A DNA stretch of 64,000 nt, from positions 1,023,746-1,087,745 of the forward strand of contig NW_002060959.1 in assembly GCF_000150275.1 (NCBI RefSeq). The letters run 5' to 3'. This document shows, piece after piece, positions 40,320 through 52,059 of this stretch. The stretch comes from Trichoplax adhaerens. Lineage: Eukaryota > Placozoa > Uniplacotomia > Trichoplacea > Trichoplacidae. A program made the position numbers and the translations under genes. The first letter of the stretch is position 1. Every line of letters begins with the position of its first letter. The notes beneath the pieces were generated by a model. It saw nothing but the letters and a program-made list of their open reading frames with translations. It had not been told where the DNA came from and searched no databases.

Positions 40320-41804
40320 TTAAGAGCTGAAGCATAATATTAAGCAATTGTATTTAATAAAGGCCAATTTTCCATTGTAATCATAGACTTGGCTTTTTCG
40401 ACAACGGGTGTATCTGCATCGAGGAGACTTGAGCACTGCACTTTCTTTAGCTACATAGATAGCAAATTCAATAGTTTATTATGATATCCTAGCAATAGAA
40501 GGTAGGTGAACCGATTCATTGTCTACTTACTTTTGACTTTGTAGATCTCCGTATCCATACAAAAGCTAAAAAATTCTGGACGCTTTCTGAATCTTCGTGT
40601 CATAACCTCAACTTGTAAACCCTATTAAAAGATTAATAATATAGTATGGGAATTTTGCTGCAATTTAATTGTCAACACGCACCGTATTCAATGTACAATG
40701 CTTCTTACCCCTGTCGACCATAGTTGCAAATTTGATTTTAATGCCATTTCATAAATCTCTTCGCGACTCCAATTCTTGCGCGCTTTCGCAGTAGTAGCCA
40801 TGTTTACGTTTGTGTCGGTTTGATTCTCATTTAAACTTCCATTATTAGTAATATTGAAATTATTTACAATAGTTTTATTTTGTTGTATAGTTTGATTGTT
40901 AAGCATCTCCAAATTTAATAAGTCTCTCATTCGCTTTTTATTAATGCGCCTGTATAGACAATTATCACCAATGTTTACCAGGAAATCGTCCTAAAATGAA
41001 GGTATACATCCAATTATTAGCTAGAACTACAATAGATACTTATCACAAGTACCGGTGGATAGTAGATAATTGCATTTAAAGTGATTCCATTTACAAAGAT
41101 AATGTACAAAGCCTTCCTTAATGCCGACATTAATTCATTAATGATATCAATAATAATCAAGGGTTATCGAAATAAAAGGACCTTTATTATGGTGTGTGCG
41201 GTTAATTGTATCTATTATATCAGTAATGTAATGTAATGTAATAGTAGTGCCTTTGACTAAGCCCGTACAATGAATTATCTGTTTGGTTGATCGCAATTAC
41301 ACATGTGAAGCAAAAACTGTTGAAAAAAAATCTGGCGTATTAATGTTTATTGCTATTTCAAAAACTGTTTGTCATCCATATTCTCGTATATTATAAAGAG
41401 ATACTCTACTACTATTTCGCTAAATCTGCAGTATTATGTTTACTGACATTTAACAAAAAGTAACCCATATAATATACTAAAATTATGGCTCATATAACTT
41501 AGTCTTTTTATGATAACCTGCCTGATTTATCAAGCATCATTTAGTTTAAACACGAACTCAGAGATAGCCCTGCGGTACACATAGAATATATAACGCGAAA
41601 TAAATCATTAAACTATCATTATTACTATCCTGGCTTTAAATTAGAAAATAAAAAACTATAACAATTCCTAACCTTGGCGACATCGATCACAACAAATGCT
41701 CGCCCTATCAATTCGACAGGTTGATGATTTGTAACTGTAGGTCCAGGTAAATTTCTCGCAGAAATTCCGGCAATCAGGAAAAATAACACAATCATAAACT
41801 TCAT
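40320..41804 (-). CDS. Predicted secreted glycoprotein, unknown family
   Basis: Minus-strand exons, 5' to 3': 41673-41804, 40709-40990, 40531-40621, 40320-40450; 636 nt, 211 aa, phases consistent. The protein starts with a clear signal peptide (MKFMIVLFFLIAGISA, cleavage likely just after) and then NLPGPTV. The second exon encodes DDFLVNIGDNCLYRRINKKR and a run of N-glycosylation sequons (NQT, NKT, NIT, NGS, NQT). The third and fourth give RRFRKRPEFFSFC and SPRCRYTRCRKS, so there are a few cysteines and many basic residues. Dibasic KK and RR pairs might be processing sites, which suggests a secreted factor or peptide precursor, but no family is recognised. The last exon is the least certain; an alternative frame there would also stay open. 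Confidence 0.6.
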
Positions 41805-44526
41805 CTTGAGATAATGTAATAGAGATGAGATAGTCCAAACTATTTATTCTTTTGATCGTTTCTCTTCAACGGAGGGTAAATTATAAATCCGGAAGGGAAA
41901 CCTTGCTGTTTTATACTTTTCTGCTTCAATGACTTTCTATTTATCCGCGCTGACTAACGATTTAAACATGGAATTTTGGGATAAGCAAATTACTATCACA
42001 CTCAATCAATCGGCACCATAAATGATTTATTCACTCTAACACAAAAATACATATGCTTAATATATCGTGAAAGATATGGCATTCTACTATTAAAGTGAGA
42101 TAAATACTGTATCAATTTCTTGCTATTGTAGAAATAAAACGATAAATCTTTATCTATGACGCCAACGTGGTGCCGACATGATTGGCAATGTCTATTGTTA
42201 GCACACTCAATATAAAGTATCAGATGAGTAATTTGCTATTAATAGCGCTGTGTTCCTATTTTTAATATAACGGAAAGAAAGACGGTACATCCATACGTAA
42301 CAAAATAGCAATAAATCCCGCACTTCCTAAAATAGATTTGTTTTCTATATCTTAAAGTGGATATTGCTATCTTTACTTGTTAAGTAGTTAAGTAAAATTT
42401 TTTTGAATACTGTATCCTGTATGCATTTTATTCTTACTGCCATATATAGCTAACAAGCACTAATTGAAGTTGCTATCTACTGTATAATTTCGTTCATCAT
42501 TTCAATTTTATAATTACGCTGATTCTGTTACAATTAAGGTATATTTATTTGACGTTAATATCTGTTAATGTCAATCGATTTCCGCTTGTCATAGCGCAAT
42601 ATAGCTTGTGTATGTTATGCGGTTATTTTGTAATAATCATTAGCCATCATTGATACTCGTATATGTATCTCTCAATCTGTAACATAATCTATGGTGAATA
42701 ATTGTATGAAATACTTAATAATTGAGTTATCAACGTCATCAATTCCTCTCTTACCTTGGATAAATTTAGTTACATTTACACCGTACGTTGTAATTTGGCG
42801 CTAATCTTTAACGATGGCTACTAATTAAGATTACCTATATTATTCCTTGCAGCAGAATTTCGTAACACAAGGAGATCGTTGAATGAATTGATTGTGCTAG
42901 TAAATATAATGCATATTGCTCCTAAAATACATGCTAACTTAGGGCATAGTGCCAATTTCATTCTAGCGCTTAATACAACGATAGTGTCCAAATTTATCGC
43001 GAATTTTAAGTACTGTTAACATATAGCCACTCTGATTTCATAATTTTAATCCATTTCATTGGCCTACCTAACAACTTGAACTAAATTAATAAGTGTTGGT
43101 AGCCAACCATAGGTAGAATGGAAAGCTTTTATCTTACTTCTGTGGTAGATATATTTTCATAATCCCTGTACTTAAAACAGTTTAACCAATAGAAGGCACA
43201 TATGTACCATAGAAATAAAGAAAGATGGTATGATATACAATATATCCTCTTGCTCCTTATTATTATTACAGTGCAATACCACGAATAGGTGGAGTCTTAA
43301 CCATTTAATATTAGCAAACAATTTGTCGATTTATTATAACAGGAAAGATAGACAGTAATTAACTCTTTCAAGATGACACCTACATTGGATCACCTTTTAC
43401 TGCCATTTAAATAAAGCGCATTTATTAAGCTAATACTAGACGACACAGTTTTTACAATTGTCTTTAGACACGCATTAGCTCTACACCTTCAAAGACAATT
43501 TTATGGTAATGAAATTAAAATCTACATGGCTAAGATTGACATTTTTACTTACAAGAACTAAATATCGAGATGACTTATTAAGTGCCTGAATTTGTAGAAA
43601 TATTTGATAATTTATTCGTTAAGGTAATCAAAATGTTGCACTGAAATTTGGAACCTCATAAAATTGTGCTTAGTTCCTTTAAATTTCTAACATGAGTGAT
43701 TATATTAATGTACGAGTATGAGATAGAAGTACTGTAACTTCTGTGAACTACAGTAAACTGATATGTTAATCTAAGATTAATGCTAATCGCAATCAGAATG
43801 AGCTCAGTATTGCCATATTCAGCAACATACGTTTTTGATTTTCCATGAATCGAAAATAATAATATACTCTCCCTTCCTGTTAATCGCTACCTCTCTTATT
43901 TAAAACTTTTGGAATACGCAATTTCAAATATTTTAAATATTGTGTTAACGTCGATATTACATTAACTAACAGTCGTCGGTTTCCTAAACTGACTCGATGA
44001 TAGGTTTCGCTAATTGTCTTTCAAGGTATAAAGAGACTAGTTGTAATTCGAATAAAAAAAAATTGTAAGGAAATTGCAATATGCATCATATTTAGTAGTA
44101 TATAATGTAAAAATAATGGCGGACTCTAGCAATTATTAGTTGTTTACTAGGTATCTTAATAACTATAATAACTTCCCGCTTTTGTACGTAAGCTAAACTA
44201 GGATAATACTTGTAGATAGAATAATTTAGGTACTTTTATTACATCATGAGACGGCTAACTTTGTGATGATTTATCTTTTGTTATGTTAATGCTTAAATTA
44301 TGCTAATTTGACTGATGATCTAATTCCCCATATACATTCAAGGCTAATTAATATAGTCGAATAGATTCTTGACCAGCTATAGGATTGGAAAACCTGTATA
44401 GCTTTAACACAGAAATTATCCTCAATGATTTCCGTTCTTTATTCCAAGTTATAGTAGATGATTGAATTGTGCTCTCATTGATTATTTTTGATATAACGAC
44501 TGCATATATATATGAAGCCCTAAAAC
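41805..44526. other. Intergenic region upstream of TPR gene
   Basis: About 2.7 kb, AT-rich, with no supported gene. It lies between two divergent start codons, so it should contain promoters for the secreted-protein gene and for the TPR gene. A TATA-like CATATATATATGAAG sits at about 44502-44516, only about 10 bp before the TPR start codon, too close to serve as a classical TATA box for that ATG. Confidence 0.4.
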
Positions 44527-47500
44527 ATGGGTAATCGATCTTTCAAGTCTACTATACGTATACCTCAACAAATTAAATCCCTCTTTGAAAAAGCTATAGA
44601 AAATCATCAATCCGGCAACCTTAATGAAGCCTTATCCAATTGTATACGAGTTTTGGATAAAATCCAAGCTACATCCCGGAGTACTATTGATCTTAATCGG
44701 ATGCGATGTGAGATTTATCTTCTTGTTGGCGATATATATATACAACAAAGTGAATGGATAAAAGCTAAAGAATTCAATGAAAAAGGACAAGAAATGGCCG
44801 AAAAGCTGCAAGAAAATGTAATCATTGTCCGATGCTTAGATCAACAAGGTGATATTCAAAAGGTGCAAGGAGATTTGAAGGGGGCATCGGATAATTATGC
44901 TAAATCATTGAGTATAAAGTTAAATTATTTAGGCAAGGAAGACCTAGATGTCAGTAATTCATATGACCGGATAGGAAATATACATTATGCTCAATGCAGA
45001 TATGACGAGGCTCTCTCTATGCATGAAAAATCACTCAAAATTCGATTATCAGCCCTTGGTCACAATCATTCTGATGTGGCTAAATCTTATAGCAATATTG
45101 GAGAAAGCTATTGGGAACAGAGTAAATATGAAGAGGCTATTTGTATGCATGAGAAATCGCTCAAAATTCGATTATCAGTTTTTGGCCTTAATCATCCTGA
45201 TGTTGCTACATCATATAATAACTTGGGAAATGTCCAGGCTGATCAAGGCAAGCAGAAAGAGGCCATTTCTATGTATGAGAAGTCGCTCAAAATTCGCTTG
45301 CAAGTTCTTGGTCATAATCACTTCGCTGTTGCTCAATCATACAATAATTTAGGAAATATCTATGCTGATCAAGGTAAGTATGAAGAGGCTATATCTATGT
45401 TTGAGAAATCACTCCAAATTCGATTGTCGATTTTTGGTCATAATCATGCAGATGTTGCTACATCATATAACAACTTGGGAACTATATTTTATGATCAGGG
45501 CAAGCATGAAAAGGCTCTCTCTATGTATGAGAAGTCTCTCAAAATTCGATTGTCAGTCCTTTGTAGCAATCATCTCGATGTTGCCCAATCGTATAACAAT
45601 ATCGGTCTTATATATGGTGATCAAGGCAAGCACGAAGAAGCTATTTTTATGTATGAGAAATCACTTAAAATTCGATTATCAGCTCTAGGTCATAATCATT
45701 GTGTCGTTGCTCAATCGCACAATAACCTGGGAAATGTCTTTGCAGATCAGGGCAAGCATGAAGAAGCTATTTCTATGTATGAGAAATCGCTTAAAATTCG
45801 ATTATCACTTCTAGGTCCTAATCATGTTGCTGTTGCTACATCATATAATGATGTGGGAACTATATATTGTGATCAAGGAAAATACGACGAGGCCATTTCT
45901 ACGTTTGAGAAATCAGTCAAAATTCAGCTGTCAGTTCTTGGTCCTAATCATCCTACTATAGCTCAATCCTATAACAACATCGGAAATGTATATTCTCATC
46001 AAGATAGGCACGAAGAAGCTATTTCCATGTATGAAAAGTCACTCAAAATTAATTTACTAGTCTTTGGTCACAATCATATAAGTGTTGCTGCATCATATAA
46101 TAACATGGGGAATGTCTTTAAAAATCAGAGCAAGTATAATGAAGCGGTCACTATGTATGAGAAATCGCTCAAAATTCAACTTTCAAACTTTGGTCACGAT
46201 CATCCCGATATTGCTTCATTATATAATAACATGGGGAATGTCTATGCTGATCAGGAGAAGCATGAAGAAGCGATTTCCATGTATGAGAAGTCACTTAAAG
46301 TTCGATTATCAATCCTTGAGAACAATCATCCCGATATTGCTGCATCCTATAATAACATTGGGGTCGTTTATAGGAAGCAGACTAAATATGAAGAAGCTAT
46401 TTCCATGTTTGAGAAATCGCTCGAAATACAATCATCAGCCCTGGGTTACAATCATCCTGAAGTTGCCAAATCCTATAGCAACATGGGAAAAGTTTATTGG
46501 AAGCAGAGTAAATATGAAAATGCCATATCTATGTATGAGAAATCACTCAAAATTCGATTGTCAACTCTTGGTAGCAATCATTCTGAAGTTGCCAAATCAT
46601 ATGACGACCTGGGAGAAGTCTATAGGAAGCAAAGTAAGTCTATGGAGGCTCTTTCTATGTACGAAAAGTCGCTCAAAATCCGATTATCAGTTTTTGGTCA
46701 CAATCATCCTGCTTCCGCTCAGTCATATAACAACATTGGACTAGCATATTGTGATCAAGGCAAGCATGAAGAGGCCATTTCTATGTATGAGAAATCACTT
46801 AAAATTCAATTATCAGTCCTTAATCATAATCATCCTGATATTGCTATGGCTTACGGAAACCTAGGAATTGCCTATTCTCTCCAGGCCAAATATGAAGAGG
46901 CTATTTCTATGTATAAGAAATCGCTCGAACTTCAATTGTTAGCCTTTGGTACTAATCATCCCGATGTTGCCAAAACATATAACAACATGGGAACCGTCTA
47001 TAGTGATCAGGGAAAGTATGAGGAGGCAATTTCTATGTATAATAAGTCACTCAAGATTAAGTTATCAATCTTTGATCACAATCATCCCGAAGTTGATAAA
47101 TTATACAACAACATGGGGATTGTATATTTTCATCAAGATAAGCATGTAGAAGCCATTCGTATATTTGAAAAATGCCTCAAGATTGTTCTATTGATCTTTG
47201 GCCATAATCATGAACGCGTTGCTGCAACTTATAATAATATGGGAAATGTCTACAAAAACCAAGGCAAATATGAAGAAGCTATTTCTATGTATGAAAAGTC
47301 ACTTAAAATACAAATGTCAGTTCTAGATCATAATCATCCTGATGTTGCTGCATCATACAATAACATGGGAAATGCCTATAAAAATCAGGGCAAGCATGAA
47401 GAAGCTATTGCTATGTATGAGAAGTCTCTTAAAATTCGGTCATTAGTACTTAGCCACAACCATCCTGATATTGCGGCATTATATGACAACATAGGAATTG

Positions 47501-48714
47501 TATACTCTTGTCAAGGTAAATATGAGAAAGCTAATTCTGCGCTTGAGAAGTCACTTAAAATTCGATTATCAGTCTATGATAGCAAGCATCCCGATATTGC
47601 AGCATCCTACAACAACATGGGCGAAGTCTACAGGCAGCAGAGCAAACATAAAGAGGCCATTTCTATGTTTGAAAAGTCACTCAAAATTCGACTATCTGTC
47701 CTTGGTGACAATCATTGCGATACTGCTGCTTCCTATAATAACATAGGAGAAGTCTATTGGAATCAGGGTAACCACGAAGAGGCTATTTATATGCATGAGA
47801 AGTCGCTCGAAATTAGATTGTCAGTTCTTGGTTGCAACCATTCCGATGTTGCTCAATCCTATAATAACATTGGCCTTGTATATTATGATCAGGGCAACTA
47901 TGAAGAGGCTTTACCTATGTACCAGAAGTCACTTAAAATTCGATTATCAGTCCTTGGTCACGAACATTCCGCTGTGGCCCAATCATATAACAATATTGGA
48001 GCTGTTTACTATGCTCAAGGAAATCATGAAGAGGCTCTATCAATGTATGAGAAGTCACTTAAAATTCGATTATCTGTTCAAAGCCACAATCATCCTGATG
48101 TTGCCCAATCATATAATAACATCGGCTTTATATATTGCAATCAGGGCAGGCATGATGAGGCTCTATCTATGTACGAAAAGTCACTTGAAATTCGATTATT
48201 AATCCTTGATGATAATCATCCCGCTATTGCCCAGTCATATGACAACATAGGAAATTTATATGATGATCAGGGCAAGGATGAAGAAGCGATTCCTATGTAT
48301 GAAAAATCACTCAAAATTCGATTATCGGTCCTTAAAGATAATTATCCCGACGTCGCTGCATCACAGAATGTAAGAACTGTGCGCTTTCGTCAGAGCAAAC
48401 ATGAACGGGCTATTTCTTGGTATGAGAAATCACTCGAAAATAAAGTGTCTGCTCTTGATCAAAATCACCCCGATACTGCGATGTCATACAGGAATCTTGG
48501 AAATATCTATTCTCGCCAGTGCAGGCATGAAGAGGCTATATCTATGTACGAAAAATTACTCAGAATTCAATTATCAGACTTAGGTCACAATCATCCACAA
48601 GTCGCAATATTATATTACAAGATAGGAAGTGTCTACGATAGCCAGGGCATGTATGATGAGGCCCTATCAATGTATGAGAAATCATTTGAAATTTTATCAT
48701 CGCAATCATCATAA
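44527..48714 (+). CDS. Giant TPR protein, kinesin-light-chain-like repeats
   Basis: A single uninterrupted frame of 1395 codons. Residues 1-130 are divergent helical TPR-like sequence. From about residue 145 to the end come roughly thirty tandem 42-residue TPR units of the type EEAISMYEKSLKIRLS..GHNHPDVA.SYNN.G.VY..QGKY. This is the repeat style of kinesin light chain, nephrocystin-3 and related TPR_12/TPR_10 proteins, where stacked helix pairs bind partner peptides. A unit near residue 1290 is the most worn (SQNVRTVRFRQSKHERA). No other domain, signal peptide or membrane segment is seen, so the partner and role are unknown. Being intronless sets it apart from the other genes here and suggests retroposition or expansion after intron loss. 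Placozoans are recalled to have many such proteins (inference). Confidence 0.93.
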   Translation: MGNRSFKSTIRIPQQIKSLFEKAIENHQSGNLNEALSNCIRVLDKIQATSRSTIDLNRMRCEIYLLVGDIYIQQSEWIKAKEFNEKGQEMAEKLQENVIIVRCLDQQGDIQKVQGDLKGASDNYAKSLSIKLNYLGKEDLDVSNSYDRIGNIHYAQCRYDEALSMHEKSLKIRLSALGHNHSDVAKSYSNIGESYWEQSKYEEAICMHEKSLKIRLSVFGLNHPDVATSYNNLGNVQADQGKQKEAISMYEKSLKIRLQVLGHNHFAVAQSYNNLGNIYADQGKYEEAISMFEKSLQIRLSIFGHNHADVATSYNNLGTIFYDQGKHEKALSMYEKSLKIRLSVLCSNHLDVAQSYNNIGLIYGDQGKHEEAIFMYEKSLKIRLSALGHNHCVVAQSHNNLGNVFADQGKHEEAISMYEKSLKIRLSLLGPNHVAVATSYNDVGTIYCDQGKYDEAISTFEKSVKIQLSVLGPNHPTIAQSYNNIGNVYSHQDRHEEAISMYEKSLKINLLVFGHNHISVAASYNNMGNVFKNQSKYNEAVTMYEKSLKIQLSNFGHDHPDIASLYNNMGNVYADQEKHEEAISMYEKSLKVRLSILENNHPDIAASYNNIGVVYRKQTKYEEAISMFEKSLEIQSSALGYNHPEVAKSYSNMGKVYWKQSKYENAISMYEKSLKIRLSTLGSNHSEVAKSYDDLGEVYRKQSKSMEALSMYEKSLKIRLSVFGHNHPASAQSYNNIGLAYCDQGKHEEAISMYEKSLKIQLSVLNHNHPDIAMAYGNLGIAYSLQAKYEEAISMYKKSLELQLLAFGTNHPDVAKTYNNMGTVYSDQGKYEEAISMYNKSLKIKLSIFDHNHPEVDKLYNNMGIVYFHQDKHVEAIRIFEKCLKIVLLIFGHNHERVAATYNNMGNVYKNQGKYEEAISMYEKSLKIQMSVLDHNHPDVAASYNNMGNAYKNQGKHEEAIAMYEKSLKIRSLVLSHNHPDIAALYDNIGIVYSCQGKYEKANSALEKSLKIRLSVYDSKHPDIAASYNNMGEVYRQQSKHKEAISMFEKSLKIRLSVLGDNHCDTAASYNNIGEVYWNQGNHEEAIYMHEKSLEIRLSVLGCNHSDVAQSYNNIGLVYYDQGNYEEALPMYQKSLKIRLSVLGHEHSAVAQSYNNIGAVYYAQGNHEEALSMYEKSLKIRLSVQSHNHPDVAQSYNNIGFIYCNQGRHDEALSMYEKSLEIRLLILDDNHPAIAQSYDNIGNLYDDQGKDEEAIPMYEKSLKIRLSVLKDNYPDVAASQNVRTVRFRQSKHERAISWYEKSLENKVSALDQNHPDTAMSYRNLGNIYSRQCRHEEAISMYEKLLRIQLSDLGHNHPQVAILYYKIGSVYDSQGMYDEALSMYEKSFEILSSQSS
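44965..48700 (+). repeat. 126-bp tandem coding repeat of the TPR gene
   Basis: The TPR array is also visible as DNA: words such as GAGAAATCACT-CAAAATTCGATTATCA and CATAATCATCCTGATGTTGC recur every 126 bp about thirty times. Units differ mainly at third positions and at surface positions of the helices, so the array is old enough to have diverged while keeping exact length, with no unit gained or lost out of register. Confidence 0.85.
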
Positions 48715-48860
48715 TCCTTAGCTAGAGGTATACAGAAGCTATCAATAATTAATCAAGGCAAACGTGAAGAGACTTAAAGTATTTATGAAAAATTACTTAA
48801 AGCTCTAGTATAACTGTTTGACCACAATCATCTTGATACTGTTAATCCATATAGAAGCCT
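48715..48860 (+). pseudogene. Decayed TPR unit beyond the stop codon
   Basis: After the TAA at 48712-48714 the sequence still reads as worn repeat: NQGKREET, stop, SIYEKLLKALV, stop, LFDHNHLDTVNPY, at the spacing expected for a further 42-codon unit. The open reading frame was therefore longer in the past, or an extra unit was copied and lost. Confidence 0.75.
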
Positions 48861-50980
48861 TCGATGTTTATTGTACTTAAAAAATTTCGATAGATCGTGA
48901 TTATTTGTATTAGGTATTGAAAGCTATCAGATGTTTAGTATTTGCGAATGTTTTATAGAATGGTTAATCAACATATTTGTATTATCTATAGCGATACCAC
49001 AATATAACATGGATCAAAGTCTTTATACATGAGAGGCCTATAAGGAAAATTAGAATTTTCTCTATGTTAGAGTGAAAAATAAAAAGCTTACTTCATATAG
49101 TGATGTAGCAAAGTCAATTTATTAGTTATTTAATTAATGAGTTTAAAATGTAAACTGTTAAAAGTAAAGCAAGCAAAACAATAAATGATAGATGGAAATA
49201 TAAAACTATGAAGACGTACTAGAATAATCAAATAACAAACTAATACATTTTAATAAACTATACCAATTTAAGAAAACATTATAACCGCAATGAGTAGTTG
49301 AAAATATTTACAAATAGTATTCTAAAAAATTTATGTTGTGCCAACAAGAATTTTAACTTGTTTCAAGGCAAACTTCAGCACCAGCTAGAAATAACCACTC
49401 TTTTGATAATAGATAATGCCAAGTCAAATAAAGAAGTAATATAGATTCTTACCTCTATAACTTATTATTTTAAATCCTTTAAAATTCATGCTCCTTCCTC
49501 TAAAAATCACGCCGTACTCTGTAATCTAATATGCAATATTTATTACATTCTGTAAAGTAAGTCTTATACTGCATAGCCGATCATGGTATGACTACGCAGT
49601 TGTTATTCACTATTAGTAATTTGAATTCCACTATCCGCATAGATACAGTATCAAGATTTGCGATAAGAACATTCACGGGCTTTTATAACATTTAGCAATA
49701 TATTTCTTTGAATACGAATGCTACATTATGTAGTTACAATCTTTTCCACCATACGATCCGTTTAATTACGCAAATAATATATTTGATTGTACTTGTTATT
49801 CATTCTTAGCCTATTTTAAGACTGTAATCTTGCATATCGATTAATTAGTAGAGAGTACACTACATTAAGGGATACAAGTTACACTATAAGGATAAGATTT
49901 GAAGTTCAAGAGCAATGATTCAGTTGGGGCAGGTATTAGTTAGCGTTCAGACTATGACTGTCCTTGATGAAATTCGTAAGTAGCGTACAAGTGAAGTCTG
50001 TGTCGATCAATATGGGGAATAAACACCGTAAGTTATTGCCACCGTATGCGGTTAGAAAGGTTGCAACCCTGCTGGATCTCCATTATTTTGTAAAGTCCAG
50101 CATGATCGATAATAACACGTACGGAACTGCGATAGAAAAGGACTAAGCTAGGAAGAAGCCTCTGGATGCTGTATCATAAGATAAATGCTATGGATGTCAG
50201 CTTAATAGATGCAATGGCCACTAAACCAACACAAATCACTATTACAAAATCTTGATGGATTAGGCGATGTTGAAATACTTTGGAAAGTTCTTTCAAAGTG
50301 AAATTAAAAATATCAGACAGTACTAAAAATCTACAACACAATATATTGCTTCCGTACATCAATCATCATAATTTAAAACATTTATTACACTTTAGATAAA
50401 GCGTCCACGTATTAATTATCGATTGATATTGCAAAATAAGTTTTACCGCAAGTGTTACACACGTCAGTTTTTGTTGCTAATTAATAAAAGTACTACCATT
50501 TAAAATCCAGGTACATTAAGCAATACATACTGATTACATAGCTTGCATTTTCTTATCTTTTAGACGGTAATATGAATACTAAGGTGGAATCGATGTAGAC
50601 CCTATTTTTATTTTCAGTTTCTTAATTTCTTAAGGTACTTAAATTACAGCAAGATATAGCAAAACGATAATCTACTGTATATTGATTCAAGTTCACTGCT
50701 ATACGTTAGCGATGAGAAAAAAAGTGGGTTTAAATATCTATTTAATACATCATCAATGTGAATATGGCAGCCTACTCTAGCTAATTTATCAATAGCAATA
50801 AATGAAATATAATGGTAGGATAAAAATGAAAATATCAATCCCAAATTTATATGCTACGTGCATTAACTAGGGATGCCTACTTATAAAATTTTTCGTCGTG
50901 TATGATTCAGATAATACAATCTCCAGTTTGGGCAACCTATCTTATTACTTCGAAGTATCATCTAGGTTAACACTTTATTT
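48861..50980. other. Intergenic region between TPR and adducin genes
   Basis: AT-rich sequence of about 2.1 kb between two convergent genes. Frames of about 60 codons at 49964, 50174 (minus) and 50644 (minus) have no splice partners or motifs that I recognise. I see nothing else to annotate. Confidence 0.4.
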
Positions 50981-52059
50981 TTAAAATTGCGCCCATTCTG
51001 AGTAAGGTAAAAATCGAACTTTTACCTCCACCATTCCACGCAGTAATCTTTCCAGACGTTGCATGTCATCTTCTTTGGATGAAATATTGAAACGTTGGAC
51101 TTTAAAATTATGAATTTCAGTCACTTGGTGTGAATGAGTGATGCGTTCTGACTTAACTTCTGAATAGACTGCATCGGCTATTAACGGTGCAGCCACCGCG
51201 GGTAAAGCTTCTTCCATGGGTTGAACGTCCGCTTTTAAATTATCTCCTATAGATCGAATCTTTGGACCTTTTACTTCAAAATGACCAATTTTACCTACTT
51301 GATATGAAGCTGCAGCGGGTTCTGGATAAGCTGCATCGGCTATTAAAGGTGCAGCCACCGCGGGTAAAGCTTCTTCCATGGGTTGAACGTCCGCTTTTAA
51401 ATCATCTTCTACAGATCGAATCTTTGGACCTTTTACTTCAAAATGACCAATTTTACCTACTTGATATGAAGCTGCAACGGGTTCTGCATGAGCTGCATCG
51501 GCTATTAAGGGTACAGCCACCGCGGGTTGAACATCCGCTTTCAAGTTATCTTCCATAGATCGAATCTTTGGACCCTTTACTTCAAAATGACCAATTTTAC
51601 CTACTTGATATGAAGCTGCAACGGGTTCTGCATGAGCTGCATCGGCTATTAAAGGTACAGCCACCACGGGTAAAGCTTTTTCCATGGGTTGAACGTCTGC
51701 TTTTAAATCATCTTCTACAGATCGAATCTTTGGACCTTTTACTTCAAAATGACCAATTTTACCTACTTGATATGAAGCTGCAACGGGTTCTGCATGAGCT
51801 GCATCGGCTATTAAAGGTACAGCCACCACGGGTAAAGCTTCTTCCATGGGTTGAACGTCCGCTTTTAAATCATCTTCTACAGATCGAATCTTTGGACCCT
51901 TTACTTCAAAATGACCAATTTCAGCTGCTTGATTTGAAGCTGCAACGGGTTCTGGATTAGCTGCACCGGCTATTAACGGTATGGCTGCCACAGGGAAAGA
52001 CTCCTTCGTATATTGAACTTCCGCTTTCATATTATCTACATTTTCAGAACAGACTAACT
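50981..52059 (-). repeat. Last adducin-tail exon with 54-aa (162-bp) repeats
   Basis: Encodes a partial first unit, then five units of 54 residues (core IGHFEVKGPKIRS.EDDLKADVQPMEEALP.VA.PLIADAA..EPVAASYQVGK), of which the third lacks six residues, and a diverged sixth ending in PYSEWAQF. Units lie at about 51120-51930. Neighbouring units are almost identical in DNA, so the array is young or being homogenised. The mirrored plus-strand frames at 51262 and 51568 are its antisense shadow. Confidence 0.85.

Noticed and set aside
44987-48583. Many plus-strand frames of 60-220 codons inside the TPR gene in other phases
   Set aside because: They repeat every 126 bp with the TPR array and carry no independent signal.
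51262-51960. Plus-strand repetitive frames (LLLQNDQFYLLDMKLQRVL type)
   Set aside because: Antisense shadows of the 54-residue repeats. The minus-strand frame has splice sites, phase agreement and the gene context.
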